Source: Paralvinella palmiformis | Lineage: Eukaryota; Annelida; Polychaeta; Terebellida; Alvinellidae | DNA: 64,000 bases | Assembly: GCA_025642065.1 (NCBI GenBank) | Contig: JAODUP010000942.1 | Span: 114,501-178,500, forward strand | Direction: 5' to 3' | In this document: in pieces, positions 45,840 to 59,231 of the stretch | How positions within the stretch are numbered: the stretch's first letter is position 1 | Layout of the letters: every line of letters begins with the position of its first letter | Made by a program: the position numbers and the translations under genes | The notes under the pieces: generated by a model | Database searches by the model: none | Seen by the model: only the letters and a program-made list of their open reading frames with translations | What the model was told of the DNA's origin: nothing

Positions 45840-47640
45840 ATAGCATTCCTTTGAGGTTCAGGAGATTACTAGGGAAAACCGGAAGTAATCACCTTTCAAA
45901 AATAGTCGACCTTGCCCCGGGAAATAAACAAACAGTCAAAGTCGTAAAATATCAGATACTAGTCCAGCTAATTGCAGCGCAACAACTTAGATATGAGCGT
46001 GTTTTTGCCCAGGAGGACACCAGCAAGATCCCAAAACTTGATACAATTCACACAGGAACACCACTCACTCACATAGAAATTACCCCAGAAAAAGTTAACA
46101 AGAAATTATTAAAGCTTAACGTCACCAAATCTTCAGGGCCAGATGGATTCCACCCACGAATTCTCAGAGAAACGGCATCTTTTATATGTCTACCCTTAAG
46201 CACCATCTACACAAAATCAATGGCAGAGGGAGAAATACCATCTACATGGAAAGAGGGCAACATCATACCCATCCACAAAAAAAGGTAACAAAACTGCTGT
46301 AGGAAATTATAGACCTTTAAGCTTGACATCCGTTGTTGGAAGATTGATGGAAACCCTAGTAAGAGACCATATTGTAAGCCACATGATGGAAAACGGTTTA
46401 TTCTGCAATGAACAGCATGGATTTGTACCAGGTCGGTCATGTATGACTCAGCTACTGATCACCATTGAACTATGGACTAAACTGCTGGACCCCGGAGCCC
46501 CATTAGATGTCATTTATCTGGACTTCAAGAAGGCATTCGACTCTGTCCCCCATAAATGGTTACTGTCAAAATTAGATGCATATGGCATAGGAGGTCCCAT
46601 AAAGGAGTGGATAAAAAGCTTTCTAATGAATCGAAAATAAAGAGTTACAGTAAATGGAATAATGTCATCATGGTCGGAAGTACTTAGCGGCATCCCCCAA
46701 GGTAGTGTTTTAGGCCCTATATTGTTTGTTATATTCATAAACGACTTGCCAGATGCAGTGACCAGTATCACCAAGATATTTGCGGATGACACCAAATTGT
46801 TTAGAGCTATCAGAACACCTGAGGACCGCGAGACTTCAAAAGAATCAACAAGTCAAATGGTCTGAGAAATGGCAGCTTGGTTTCAATGAGAATAAGTGCA
46901 AAGTATTGCACTTAGGCAACTCAAATCAAAAGCTCATATATGAGATGAATGGCACAACCTTAGACATAACCCATGCGGAGAAGGACCTAGGTGTTACTGT
47001 GGACGAAGACCTAAAATTCCACAAGCACATAGCTAATGCTGTCAATAAAGCTTCTAGAATGTTAGGCTTGATCAGGAAGACCTTCACACTCCTCGATGAA
47101 ACAACAGTGCCGAAACTATTCACAGCCATGGTTAGACTGCACCTCAGGTATGGAAATGTGATCTGGCATCCGAGGTACAGAGGAGACAAACTAGAAGTGG
47201 AGAAAGTACAGAGAAGGGCAACCAAACTGATCCCAAGCATTAGTCATCTCCCATACGAAGACCGGCTTAAATTCGTAAAGCTGCCATCTTTGGATTTTGG
47301 AAGGCGGTGTTGGATATGATCCATGTATTCAAGATAATGAATGGTATGGACAAGCTAGATCCTAATAACCTCTTTGTCTTGCCACCTAACAACAACACCA
47401 GAGGCCACAGTCAAACAATTTCAAGGGTCGATGCAGGCTAGAATTGAGGAGAAATGTCTTCTGCCAAAGAACAGTCCATGACTGGAACTCCGTGCCTGAA
47501 CATGTGATATCTTGTGCTAGTCTAAACAGCTTTAAATCAAATTTTGGAAAGGGGAGCGCTATAGATTGCCATGATTAAAATGAGATATACATTCAAGAAA
47601 TACAACACAGAAGGACCGGAATACCATAACAGGCATTGTC
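45840..47640 (+). mobile_element. CR1-like LINE, 5'-truncated copy
   Basis: The RT domain is spread over several frames. It has VTKSSGPDGFHPRIL, then NYRPLSLTSVVGRLME, VIYLDFKKAFDSVPH, GIPQGSVLGPILF and FADDTKLF (catalytic ADD). C-terminal blocks follow (LGVTVDEDLKFHKHI, YGNVIWHPRY, RRATKLIPSI). Stops and shifts near 46.29, 46.64 and 46.86 kb break it. The endonuclease and ORF1 are absent, as expected from 5' truncation. It belongs to the same family as the element that follows. Confidence 0.85.
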
Positions 47641-47659
47641 TTTAAATTCCGTATATATG

Positions 47660-50600
47660 GTATCAAGGTATCAAGCGAGTTGTGCGATTTCTGGTATTGT
47701 TCTAAATGTCAGCACCTCAAAACTGATGTAATGAAACTTTTAGCACTATATGGGAACATCCACTGGTTCTGCTCATCCTGTGAGCAAAATGCAGTGGGTA
47801 TCATAACCAATGCCAAATACAGTCTAGGCAAGAAAACACCAGCCCAATTCCTAAATGAGAGAATCATAACAGAGATCGATCAGGCCATAACAACTCTTCA
47901 TGAGAAAGTCGAAAAAGCAGAAACAGAAATAAAATCCACCTATGCTGATATTGTTAAATCATTTGACACAAAGCTGCAGACCATAGCAGATACTGGATGA
48001 CAAATTGGGAAACCAGGACCAGGTACCTATCTAGACCAAAATCTAAGAGCGATCAAAAAATCTCATTATATATGGAATTCCGGAAAGTACGTCTGATGAC
48101 AGAAACAACAGAAGATTGCATGATCAGGTTCACTTCCAAACCATATGTCAGGAAGGCATGGATTTGGAAGCTGACGTCATCGACACAATTATATTAGGAG
48201 AAAAGAAAGAAGGTAGGAGCAGACCGTTAAGGGTTAAGATGGCAGACGAAGCCACCATGAGACGCGCTTTGTGGATACAAAAAACTTAGCAAGAGCGGGG
48301 ACATCACCCCTTCGGAACACACACCCGGGAAAAGGAGTTTAAATGACAGCCGCTCGAGCGCAAAGAGAACTACGAGCTGAGGACAGAGCTGAAGCACAGA
48401 CGAGAGGAGTGGAAACAGAAAAACGATGGAATCTGGTGGATAATCAGAAAAGGGCAAGTAGTAGACATCACTCCTCGGATACACACAAGCGAGTCATAGG
48501 AGATGTAAATAACAGCCAAGTTCCAAAGTGTACATATGTAAATAAATAAAATGTTTCTACACCAATACAGACAACTTGCTGAACAAGCGTTTAGAACTCT
48601 CTGCACTAATTCATGAACACAGCCCAGATGTGATAGGAATAACAGAAATTTTGACCAAAAACTGAAACATGGATCCTGAAACACAGGAATTCCACATAGA
48701 TGGCTATGATCATCACACAAACCTTGAAGGAAGACACAAGAGGGGAGTGATCCTGTATACCAAGTCCTACTTAAATGCAACCATCAGCCACATACCAGGA
48801 GAGGAAAAATTTGAAGAATCCCTATGATGTGAGTTGAAACTGAAAGGGAGCAGACAATCTGTTGATTGGTGTGGTATATAGATCACCTTATTGCAACAGA
48901 GACAATCATGATCACCTGAGATCGTTAATGCAAAATGCCACTTAAGTAAATAAAAGCCACATTCTGATAATGGGAGATTTTAACTATGGTGAAATTAACT
49001 GGAAAAATGGAACCTCACCTAACGCCCTAACAAACCCAGCCACAGCATTTGTGCAAACACTCAGGGACCTTTACCTTCACCAGCATATCACAGACCCAAC
49101 ACACTACAGAGCTGACCAACACCCTGGTAATCACAAATGAAGAAGGCATGGTTGACAACTTGGCCCTAAATGCACCTGTAGGAAAAAGCCATCATTTATG
49201 TATTACTTTAGATTTTATGTGTTATACCGAGATGCCAGCCAAGAAAACACCAAAATTTCAATACCACAAGGGCGATTATGTCACTATGAGGCAAGAGGCA
49301 CAGATAATGTCTTGGACCCCTGAGGGTGAGTCCACTATTGAAGAAAAGTGGCACCAGTTCATGAACAACATAAAGGATCTGATGGATAAACACATTCCCA
49401 AATCAAAATCACATATCCAAAATGAGAAAAAACGACCAATCTACATGACAGCAAAGGCTATAGAGAAGGTCAGATTGAAGAAAGCTGCTTTTTCCAACTG
49501 GCGATGCACCAGAAGTGGACAAGATTATAAGCAATATACCAAAGTGGACACGATTATAAGCAGTATACCAAAGCGAGAAATCAGGCAAAATGGGAGTGTC
49601 GTAAGGCACAAAAAGAGTTCGAGAAGAAACTAGCAAAATAGTGCAGGAAAAACTCAAAGGCGTTCTATAAATATGCACAATATAAACTTAAGACAAGAAC
49701 AGGCATTGCACACTTAACCAGAGAAGATGGTAGGCTCACTACAACAGATAAGCAGAAAGCGGATGTATTAAACAATTTTTTCTCTTCTGTATTCACAAGA
49801 GAAGATAGACACAACATGCCAGATACATTCACAAGCCGTACAGACAGTGAATTGATGGACATAAATTTACACCAGGAGATGTAGCAAAGAAGCTATCCAA
49901 GATGAACACAAACAAATCCCCAGGACCTGATGGAGCTGCACCCAGAGTATTAAAGGAACTACAAGAAATCATAGCCGAACCACTATACCTGATTTTTAGA
50001 CAGAAAATACCAGTTGGCCGGAAGATGGGGCTGGTGTCTCCCATTTTCAAGAAAGGTAACAGACACCAAGCCAAAAATTACAGACCAGTAAGCCTAACAT
50101 CAATCATCTGTAAGACTCTAGAGTCGATTATCAGGGACCATATCATGCATCATATGGTTGAAAACCAACTGCTCACAAAATTCTAATATGGCTTCATCAA
50201 AGGTCGCTCCTGTTTCACTCAACTGTTGGCAGTCCTGGACAAATGGACAGAAGCACTGGATATGGGAAATAATATAGATGCTGTATATCTTGATTTTGCA
50301 AAAGCATTTGACTCTGTTCCAGCATCAGTGACTCCTGAGGAAAATCAAAGGATATGGCATATCGGATAAAATATGAAAATGGATAGAGGAAGTTTATTGC
50401 AGCAAGTAGTGGTCAATGACGTGAAGTCACTGGTAGCGCTTGTTCTGAGTGGCATTCCTCAAGGGAGTGTGTTGTGGCCATTGCTGTTTATCTGTTTCAT
50501 TAACGACATGCCAGAGGTGGTCCACTCAAGCATACAGATGTTTGCTGATGACACAAAGATTTTTAGAACAGTGAACAACCCAGAACAAGCTCATCTACTA

Positions 50601-51397
50601 CAAGTTATGCATCTTGGTAGCCGAAATAAACGCATAGAGTATCACATGCAAAAAGAGGGAGCTCAGGTTAACTTAGAGACCACAGAACTGGAAAAGGATC
50701 TTGGTGTTTATGTTGACACCAAGTTAACATTCAGTATGCATTGTGAAAAAAAGGTAAATATGGCGAACAAACTATTAGGCCTGATCAGAAGATCATATGT
50801 GTACCTGGATAAAGCAACAGTGAAAACTTTGTACACCTCTCTTGTTAGGCCACATCTCGAATATGGAAACACTGCCTGGTGCCCAGTATTCAGAAAAGAC
50901 TGTGAACTGTTGGAGAATGCCCAACGTCGAGCAACAAAACTAGCCCCAGCATTGAGGGACCTGTCCTATGTTGATAGAATTAATGCCCTAGATCTACCCA
51001 GCCTCTACTATAGACGAGCTAGAGGTGACATGATAGAGACATATAAACACATTCCAAAACTGGAATCTATGCAGTAGATGCTGAGTACATCAAACCAGAT
51101 AAATCACTCACTTGGGGTCACAGTTTCAAATTAAAGAAAGAAAGGTCAATGAAAAATATCAGGCAACAGTACTACAGCAACAGGATACTAAACTCATGGA
51201 ATATGCTGCCTGCTGAAGTGGTTAGTGCACCCTCACTAAATACCTTTAAAAACAGACTGGATAGTCACTGGCGGCAGTATAGATATAGCCAACACTCGGT
51301 ACATGATGCATATAATGTAAACAAGTCTAATTTAGAAAGGCCCCGACCTGATACAGGCTATGTAGCCTAACCAAAATCAGAAGCGGATGGGTATGAG
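47660..51397 (+). mobile_element. CR1-like LINE, long decayed copy with PHD-type ORF1
   Basis: ORF1 at about 47668-48000 starts with a PHD-like zinc finger (CDFWYCSKC..HWFCSSC) and a coiled-coil-like helix. Endonuclease remnants span about 48555-49440. RT covers 49876-51370 with NKSPGPDGAAPRVL, NYRPVSLTSIICKTLES, VYLDFAKAFDSVPA, GIPQGSVLWPLLF and FADDTKIF, then LGVYVDTKLTFSMH and NTAWCPVFRKD. The frame between FADD and LGVYV is shortened (about 50579-50585) by a deletion. Many stops show that it is inactive. It lies immediately downstream of a related copy in the same orientation. Confidence 0.85.
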
Positions 51398-51734
51398 TAC
51401 CGTCTTTCCCCAATAGATAATCCGCACTCACGGATAATCCCCATCCATAATTTGGGTTTAAATTAGTGGGGGAACCTCAACTTTCTATCTTGTATAATCC
51501 GCAGTGCAGATATCAGTTGTAATGAAAGCGCTTAGAAAACATTTGTTAATGTTTAAACAAAGCATGCAATGCCAAACTATGCTGTTTAATCACAATCAAA
51601 CATAAGCTAGTCGGTAAACGCATAATTTTGCATACTTTTGAAAGAAAAAAACTTTAGTTTCCATATAAAATACGCATTAGAAATTCTTGAAGCATTTCGA
51701 GGTGCTAAAACTGCGGATATGGGGAAAGACGGTA
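51398..51734. mobile_element. 337-bp MITE with TACCGTCTTTCCCCA inverted ends
   Basis: The left end TACCGTCTTTCCCCA and the right end TGGGGAAAGACGGTA are perfect 15-bp inverted repeats, and a further ATCCGCA match continues inward. TA at each edge would be the target duplication, as in Tc1/mariner-like elements. There is no coding potential. It sits directly at the end of the long CR1-like LINE. Confidence 0.85.
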
Positions 51735-52143
51735 GTCCTAATCTGATATGGTTTCTTGATTATTGTTAAAATGGAAGACTTAGTCACTCAGTTCAATAGA
51801 AAACCCACCAATAATATAGTATCATATTTGTCACTGCATACGATGTTGCCCAGCAGTACTGTGTTTGTCTGGGTTCCATATATGTGGGTGTCGTAATGCA
51901 ATTAAAATGCTAATACTGGATTAGCCCTTTCTTTTTAGAACCTGGATAAAACTATCATTCTTGAAGGCAGTTATTTTAAGGCAGTTATTGGATTATTACC
52001 ATACCTAATATTTCAATTAATATGTCTGTATTATTCTTTTTTAGTTATTCTTATTTATGCTATTATCATAACGTGATATTGACATAGCTTGCAAATCGCA
52101 TTTGTTTATGTAGTAAATAGAAGTATTATAACATAGGATATAT

Positions 52144-52150
<7 letters not shown>

Positions 52151-52184
<34 letters not shown>
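52151..52184. repeat. TA microsatellite
   Basis: A pure TA run about 60 bp upstream of the acceptor that precedes the Mab-21-like gene. Confidence 0.9.
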
Positions 52185-52188
<4 letters not shown>

Positions 52189-52256
52189 TTGTAACGATGA
52201 AATGCATCATTTAATTTTTATAAATGCTGTTGTTTATTTATTTAGAATATCTACCC

Positions 52257-54380
52257 ATGAAATTGAAGAATACGATGACGATCAAACGGGATCTAGTTAG
52301 CGAATTAAATGTCTGCCATACATCATTCATTTTGGATCATTTTCTTCCAAAGTGGTTTGTCAAACGAAAAGTGATACAATTCAGCAATGGGTTCCTACAC
52401 TTTTGGAGAGATTTTACTAATCCTACTGATTTGTCGAATATTATCATTGCTGGAAGCGTCAGTGATGCAGTATATATTCCTGATTCTAGGCCGAGACAAC
52501 ATGATGGCTCGGATATCTGGGTGAAGCATTATGACGTCGACATACTGTATATAGCTGATGTTTTGGTTGGATACGACAGACATGAACCAATACAGTACGT
52601 CATAGACACCAGCAACACCTATCCTGGCTATTTCAGGCTCAGACCTAGACCTGATTCTGTCCTTTCTTCAGGATTGGAAGAAAATGAATGGCCAGATTTT
52701 GTAAAAGATATCCTTTCAAAGAAACAGACGGAAGTTAGGTATGTGATTCTGGATGGAGATGAATCTTGTGGCACTTATGGGATTTGTAGGTCAACGTTAA
52801 AGAATGCTGGGTACAAACAGTGTGGGCCAGCGTTCACAGACGACAGTGATGAACTGAGCGTTGACCTAGTTACTACCGGAAAATGCATTTGTTGGCCACC
52901 TGAGGCCGATGAATTCTTTACGCGAACATCCTTATCTGGGTGGCCTTCAGAGACCATGAAGCATAAAATCCTGTGTCAAGGTTGCCATTTTGTTTCAAAG
53001 GCTCATTCAGCCAGTCCATATCCCGAACTGGAATATAGATTTTCTTTCATAATGGCTGAAAAGATGCTACTTGCTTCGTTGCCGTTAGCACAGAGACAGT
53101 GTTTCATCATCTTTAAAATTCTCGTCAAGGACGCTATAGCGCCCTATACTGCAATCACCTCCTACTGCCTGAAGACAACATTGTTTTGGACACTTGAAAG
53201 GATACCAACAAGACTATGGACTGATGCTATACATGGACTGGCAACTGGATTTCTAGGCCTCTTAGACATTTTAATAAAGTTCCTTGCCAGCTTTTGCATA
53301 CCCCACTACTTTATTCCAGAAAATAATCTTTTGGCATTTGTTTCAAAAGAACATATAAAAGGCAGTCTTCGGAAACTATTGAAGCTAAGACATCATCCTA
53401 TAGATATACTCGTAAAGTTCGATGAAATGCGCGAATTTCAAGGAAAGTGCCTTGAGCCAATGTCTGTTCAATTGAAGGAAACCATAGATCAGATGGGTAT
53501 GAAGTTTAAACAAAACACAGTCGAAGAGTGTCTAGTACTGCACCTGGCTGATACATACAGTTGTCTGAGGCACAGCATCTCACAAAAAGACTTTCCAACT
53601 GTTCTGGGATTAATGGACATGTTCCGGTGTTATGAAATCATAAATAATTCACCGCAGACACATTTCTTGTCATTGGTCGAGAAGGAACTTGACTCCATAA
53701 CTGAAACGACATCTTTTGGAGAAATGGTCGATTTCTTGGCTCTTCTAGCTAGCATTGTTTATCAGAAAGAGTTAGATGGACCACGATGCCCAGAGGGACA
53801 ATGTTTTGTAGACGAAGCATTCAAAAAGGCGCTAACGAATGAACATGATAATGGTCTTACTCATCTGTATTATGGAATGTTTCTGCTGCAATGCAACAAA
53901 TGTGACCAGGCCATGTCGTGTTTCAGAGAAGCGCTACAATTTTACAATTCTGATAGTATGGTATGCGAGTACTTCAGTGAACTAAGGGGTACCTTGAATG
54001 GCATCCTGGATCAACTTTTGTCTAAGTACGATATCATATCAGCGGACTGTTTTGCAGTGTGCTATCATTTTATGATAGAAATACTGATTCAAAAGAAACA
54101 AGAAGAAGAGGCTTGGAAACTCATTATGGAATTTGAAAAGCGAAAGAGCCATTTTGTTCCTTTTTGTAAACATATAAATAAGATGTTGTTGGCCTTTGCT
54201 TATATGATGGTAGGCGAGCATTGGAATGCAGCTCTGACTTTTGACAGTGATGAAATCTTTGAAGAAAGAATATCAAAACTGAGCATTTCTTATGCTGACA
54301 TTTGTAGACTTGTGTATCTCTATGATGTCTTTTGTCAGTTAATAATTCATGGATTAATTGCCGATATTGAGGATATGTAG
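52257..54380 (+). CDS. Mab-21/cGAS-like nucleotidyltransferase with TPR-like C-terminus
   Basis: A 707-aa intronless frame. The open frame begins earlier at 52224, but that part spells a splice acceptor (TTTATTTATTTAG, ending 52245), so I start at the ATG at 52257; a 5' non-coding exon is likely. The Mab-21 fold is clear: a GS motif at residues 66-67 (AGSVSDAVYIP), metal-binding acidic pair DVD at 93 and 95, and third acidic residue at 203 (SVDLV), followed by CWPP, GWPS, GCHFVSKAH and the helical RFSFIMAEKMLLASLP block. From about residue 525 a TPR-like hairpin (LYYGMFLLQCNKCDQAMSCF) starts a helical tail. Relatives include cGAS and invertebrate cGLRs, which make cyclic dinucleotides after sensing nucleic acids. 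The intact acidic triad permits catalysis, but the ligand and product are unknown. It could instead be a non-signalling Mab-21 relative. Confidence 0.85.
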   Translation: MKLKNTMTIKRDLVSELNVCHTSFILDHFLPKWFVKRKVIQFSNGFLHFWRDFTNPTDLSNIIIAGSVSDAVYIPDSRPRQHDGSDIWVKHYDVDILYIADVLVGYDRHEPIQYVIDTSNTYPGYFRLRPRPDSVLSSGLEENEWPDFVKDILSKKQTEVRYVILDGDESCGTYGICRSTLKNAGYKQCGPAFTDDSDELSVDLVTTGKCICWPPEADEFFTRTSLSGWPSETMKHKILCQGCHFVSKAHSASPYPELEYRFSFIMAEKMLLASLPLAQRQCFIIFKILVKDAIAPYTAITSYCLKTTLFWTLERIPTRLWTDAIHGLATGFLGLLDILIKFLASFCIPHYFIPENNLLAFVSKEHIKGSLRKLLKLRHHPIDILVKFDEMREFQGKCLEPMSVQLKETIDQMGMKFKQNTVEECLVLHLADTYSCLRHSISQKDFPTVLGLMDMFRCYEIINNSPQTHFLSLVEKELDSITETTSFGEMVDFLALLASIVYQKELDGPRCPEGQCFVDEAFKKALTNEHDNGLTHLYYGMFLLQCNKCDQAMSCFREALQFYNSDSMVCEYFSELRGTLNGILDQLLSKYDIISADCFAVCYHFMIEILIQKKQEEEAWKLIMEFEKRKSHFVPFCKHINKMLLAFAYMMVGEHWNAALTFDSDEIFEERISKLSISYADICRLVYLYDVFCQLIIHGLIADIEDM

Positions 54381-57300
54381 GTCGCATCTTAAAGGTTGTA
54401 CTTTATATCAAGATAGTTATTTTGAACTTGATGTGTGGTCATTTAATATAACAAAACTACGCGTAGTACTATTTCTGCTATTTGATATCATTATAAAGTA
54501 AACTACAATATATATATATATATATATAATTTGAAATAACACATTTTATTGAACAGCAGAGTGTGCTTGTTGAATCTGTTCCATGCTTGGTAATATAATA
54601 TTTTTCTTAGTATGCACATTAATGGCATTATATTATGGAAAGTCATGGAAATGTTTTGACTCGACAATTTAGCATCACTAATTATTTAGCATCTATCGGT
54701 TTATTCAAATATTTATTTATCTATAACTTTTATTTTCTCATTTGTTAAATTACTAGATATTGACACTAGGTCAAACCACATCTGTTTTATATGTCCATTT
54801 TGTTTATAATTATTTATTACTTGGAGTGATCCTTTTACAAAAGATGAAGAAAAAAGCCCAAGAACTTAAGACAACACGGATATGTCTAAATTCCATTGAA
54901 TACATTATTTTATAGGTACACTTATACAATATTATGTGTATAATGTCGTCACTTATTGTAATTTAATTAATTTAGTGATGTAATGTATTTTGACAAGTAT
55001 TTATCCCATACAGTAATACTGTACACCACCTGTAGATGTCATGTGATAAAATTGGGTTCTGTAAAGATAGTATATGATAGCTAAAATTGTGTATATAGCT
55101 GAAATATAATTTGATTTTAATCAAATAGTTAATTTTATTCAACCATAAACTGGTATGTATGTTACATTATGCGTAGAGTTACCGCAAAAACATGTTTTAT
55201 TGCCTTATATTAGACTTTTAGACGTATTAGGTCAAGAATAATTAATAGACCGATCCAGGCGAAATGCGTTGCATCGGTTACCAACTGCAGTCTCTGCCTA
55301 GAAACAGCTATGGCACCTACTGTTAATAGGGGATGGTAACTTTTCACTAAGGATAAATACTGGAAATCTTTCAGCAAATTATTTCATATTACACTGAAAC
55401 TAGTATTTCAGCTGAACGATTGTGTCTTTCCAAAGGATTTAACACAATACTTCTCAGGATATAACCTAATGATTATGCCGACCGATATTTCCAGATGAAG
55501 GACACAGCTATGCCTTAATTATGTTTGTTGACTTGTAGGGGAATTTTTAAGAAGGGCTAATATGGATTAAATAAATGATTTTAAAATTAAACTTTTACCT
55601 GGATATAAATTGATTTTAATGAGTTTTGGAAATATTATTTTTACTTGTACCTGGAACCAATCATATATGTATCGCCTGTATATTATTAAATAAAAACAAA
55701 ATACAAGGTATCATGCATAAATACCAATGTTACAGGAATCACCCATTGAATTATAAGCAATGTGATCATTGATTTTATCCATTCACATCGTCATGTCAGA
55801 CGGCAAAGGTTATACAAAAATAAGTTTGAACTAGACAGGCCGGACCATGACAGCCATGCAAATCGTTTGTTTTCTGGGGATTTCTATTATTAGTGTATTC
55901 GTATTTAAATTGAAAAGGTCAAAAATAAACCTTCTGGTTTTTTTTTGCCGTTTCATATTTTCGATATTTTAGTATTCCCCTTTTTATATCAAAAATACAA
56001 AAGCTAAAATAATGGCTACTATATCACAATAAAAAGCAGTTTATTCTTTAATTCCAATCCAAATCTCTGAAAGATTGGACCAGATAGTTGTTTTCTTTTG
56101 TCGTAAAGAGGGTCAGTGTCTTAGTCTTCGGTGAATTAAGAATAACAAAGTGTTTTTGAATTTTAATTTTCCTTATATCATTGAATATAATAGGAAACAC
56201 CATGATAACTGTGCAATTACAGGCTTAGAAAGAAAACACATCAGCTCTCCGAATATCAGATCCTTATTAAATCCATCTTGTGTAGAATTTATTTTATTAA
56301 CCGTACAAACGAAAGGCATTCTCACAAGAAAGGAATTATTTATGTGTGAATTTATAACTTTTGCGATTGAGTTAGTGAGCAAGGCAGTATGCTAGTGAAT
56401 GAGTCGGTAATGCTTGACCGCACATCTGCACTAAAGGGTCACCTAGTGTTATCAACTTTTAACGACCCCTTACAACATGCAAGAAGACACACTAGTTAAG
56501 TTAGAAATCTCTATGCCACAGTGATTTTATAAAAGTGGACTTTTATAGTTATAAAATCTTATATTTGATTTTAATTCAGTATATCTCTATTGTAGATTAT
56601 ATTTAAGTAGAATTATTCTTCAGCTTTAGCTATATAATGCTTTCTAAATCCAATGCGTAACGTGGAGATTGTGAATGCAAGATAGTTGCATTGTAATCCA
56701 TCAATATCTGTATGTTTCTTTTGAGTGCAGATGACAATCGTGAAATTGTGCGTGCATGTATACAGTAAGACGTTTATCTTAATATCAGTTGACTTTAAAC
56801 AACATTATTAGTTGATATTGATTAGTGTTTCAACGTTCAGCGTCCAATTTAACTCTTCCTTTTTTTAACCCTTTTTGCCTTTTGTAATATTGTAATATGT
56901 AGTATCTATCCTTCTGTTCTGTTAATTTCCTTTCTATGTCTTCGTCACAATCAGTTCTGGTTATCCTGGATGTCGGTTCCTCTTTCATGGACCTGTTATG
57001 TGTTATGATGTGATGTAGACGTTTGTGTGTGTGTGTTTGAGCAGTGTGGAACAAGACAGTAACATAGAGAATCTCAAACCGCGAATTCAAGCTATGGCGA
57101 TTAATCAAGTCGCTGATGCCAGAATAGCATCATCAGTCATATTAGTACAGCGGTTAGTGGCCAGATATCATAAGAAGCGCCCAAAATTTGAAGAACAAAA
57201 AGCATGAACATTGGAATTCAGATAGCTTAACATGTGTAGATTCATATAACCCTAGGTACCCATCGCCATCACCATGGTAATTGGCCGCCATGTTAAATTT

Positions 57301-59231
57301 AAAAAATGGCTGTCCTGAAAATACGACATTCGTCATATCTCGGCTCCTAATCAACGTAGAAACAGGATGTTAATGTCTAACATAACATTATTTTCAGGGT
57401 CAAGAATTCCATTTTGTAATAGGTTTAACAACTCACCATTGTCTATCTCGTATTTTACTACTTGAAGTCAGTTTATTAGCCAGACAAATTGTCTTTTGAT
57501 GATTTATGAGGCGACTGTATTATTTTACTACATTTGTCCTAAAGATCTAATAGTTATTCTACGCAAACGCCAATTAGTAGTAGTAGTGAACGTGAAAATT
57601 ACCTTGTAAGGCCCACTGTTGTGCAAACAGTAAGCTATATGGATTCAACGAGATTCAATGGTATTGAGGTGAATTGAAAGATGAAACACCTTCAGGCATA
57701 GCTAAAACTAGATTTGAACCCAAGTGGAAGAGATGATACCGGCAACTGTGTTACCAATAAAGCCAAAGATAATAATAATAATTATTATATTATTATTATT
57801 TGCAGCGATAGTAATAGTAGTAACAATAACATGTTTAAACACGACCGTATCGACGTGGAAAATGTACAGCCGATTATTGGCATCATAATGTACCCTTGGA
57901 TGATTTGTTTTACTTTGTAAAGTCAATCACTAGGTGTCACTAGTGTAGACTATTTTGATAGTTCATTTCTCTCTGGCGGAATTGTAGCCCAACCATCTGG
58001 CAAGGATATGTTCAAACTAATTAATGAGATCTGGGAAAAAAAAATGATGACACCAATTACGATATTAAGAAAGCGTCGCCAAAAATAACTCGGCCAACTC
58101 CTGGTGTCATATGTTTATAAAATAGCGAGATGAGACAACGGTGACAAGAATCGCGTTTAAATGGTGATTTGTTGATTCAACCTAGGTTTAACTTGGGTGA
58201 TATTTGACTAAGTATTTGGGCGAGACAGATTAATGTACATGGTACGCCTTGAGGCTTGCAGTCAGATGGCAATTTTATAGCATAGAAAATATGGAGCCAA
58301 CAAACTCAAACACTGTAAACAAGAAAATAATGGTATTACATATACATAGAGTACTCAGTGGTAATGCATTTACATAAAAGACGAGTGAGTCAAGAGGACA
58401 CGAAGCTTTCACCAGTGACACATTATCTGAAGTTGGTTAAGGCATAATATTAGCTAAAACACAAGCAAAGGTCTGTTTTCACCAAATATATTTGTACTTT
58501 ATTTATCGTAGCCTTTTAGCTATTGCAGATTTTCCCGATTAAGCCATAAACATAAATAAACACCCATATTTCTATCATCTTATACCGAGGATGACTCATT
58601 AGTCTGTGCGGTCCAGTATTTAGGAGCTACGTCAACCCGCCAAATATATGACATCTGTATATTGCTGATTGCTACCTAGACGCCATCTGCGAGTTGGAGT
58701 ATCTAGTCGATTAATATTTTAGCTTTTTATTCGCGCTAATTGCTCCAGTGAATGGGCTATCCCTTGTGAGATATGTTTCCTGAACACAACACGCTACGCA
58801 TCTGACAGGAGACGAACAATTAATTGCTGTTTTAGCACAGTCACAGCTATCTATGCATTTGCTCTGTCCCATTAGAGCATACCAAGCACGTGCTAGCGCT
58901 ACGGGCGTTTGTCGTGTAAAGGCCGCACACACACACACAACCGACGTTTGTCATAAAGCGTTTGACTCGTTGGATCGCTAATAAAAGTACGCCTTTCGCG
59001 TTGCCCAGCAATGTGTTACCGCGACAGTTTGTTCTAAATCGACTCCTGGTTTGGCTGTTATAGCAATAAAACCAGGCTCGAATACTAAGACAAATTCATA
59101 ATATCAACACATCGTAGGGAAGCCTTCATTTGTTTGGTGACTAAAGGCGTCGATAGCATATACAGATAAAATTTATTTTGGGGCTTAGAAAGGATTGGGA
59201 ATCAAGCAAACCTGCAGATAGACACGATGAA
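54381..59231. other. Intergenic stretch between the Mab-21-like and cyclase genes
   Basis: AT-rich, with candidate AATAAA signals (for example near 55570) that could end the Mab-21-like transcript. A TA run lies at 54511-54527, and AAT/ATT runs near 57768-57800. The short open frames at 56150-56395, 57025-57207 and 58711-58938 (- strand) lack supportable homology. No gene is called. Confidence 0.5.

Noticed and set aside
57025..57207. Open frame ending RYHKKRPKFEEQKA after a possible acceptor
   Set aside because: It has no partner exons or recognisable domain, and an equally long frame lies on the opposite strand. I treat it as chance.
58711..58938. Cys-rich - strand open frame (75 aa) upstream of the cyclase gene
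   Set aside because: It has several Cys in a cluster but no signal peptide, no recognised fold and no clear splice context. It may simply be open by chance.
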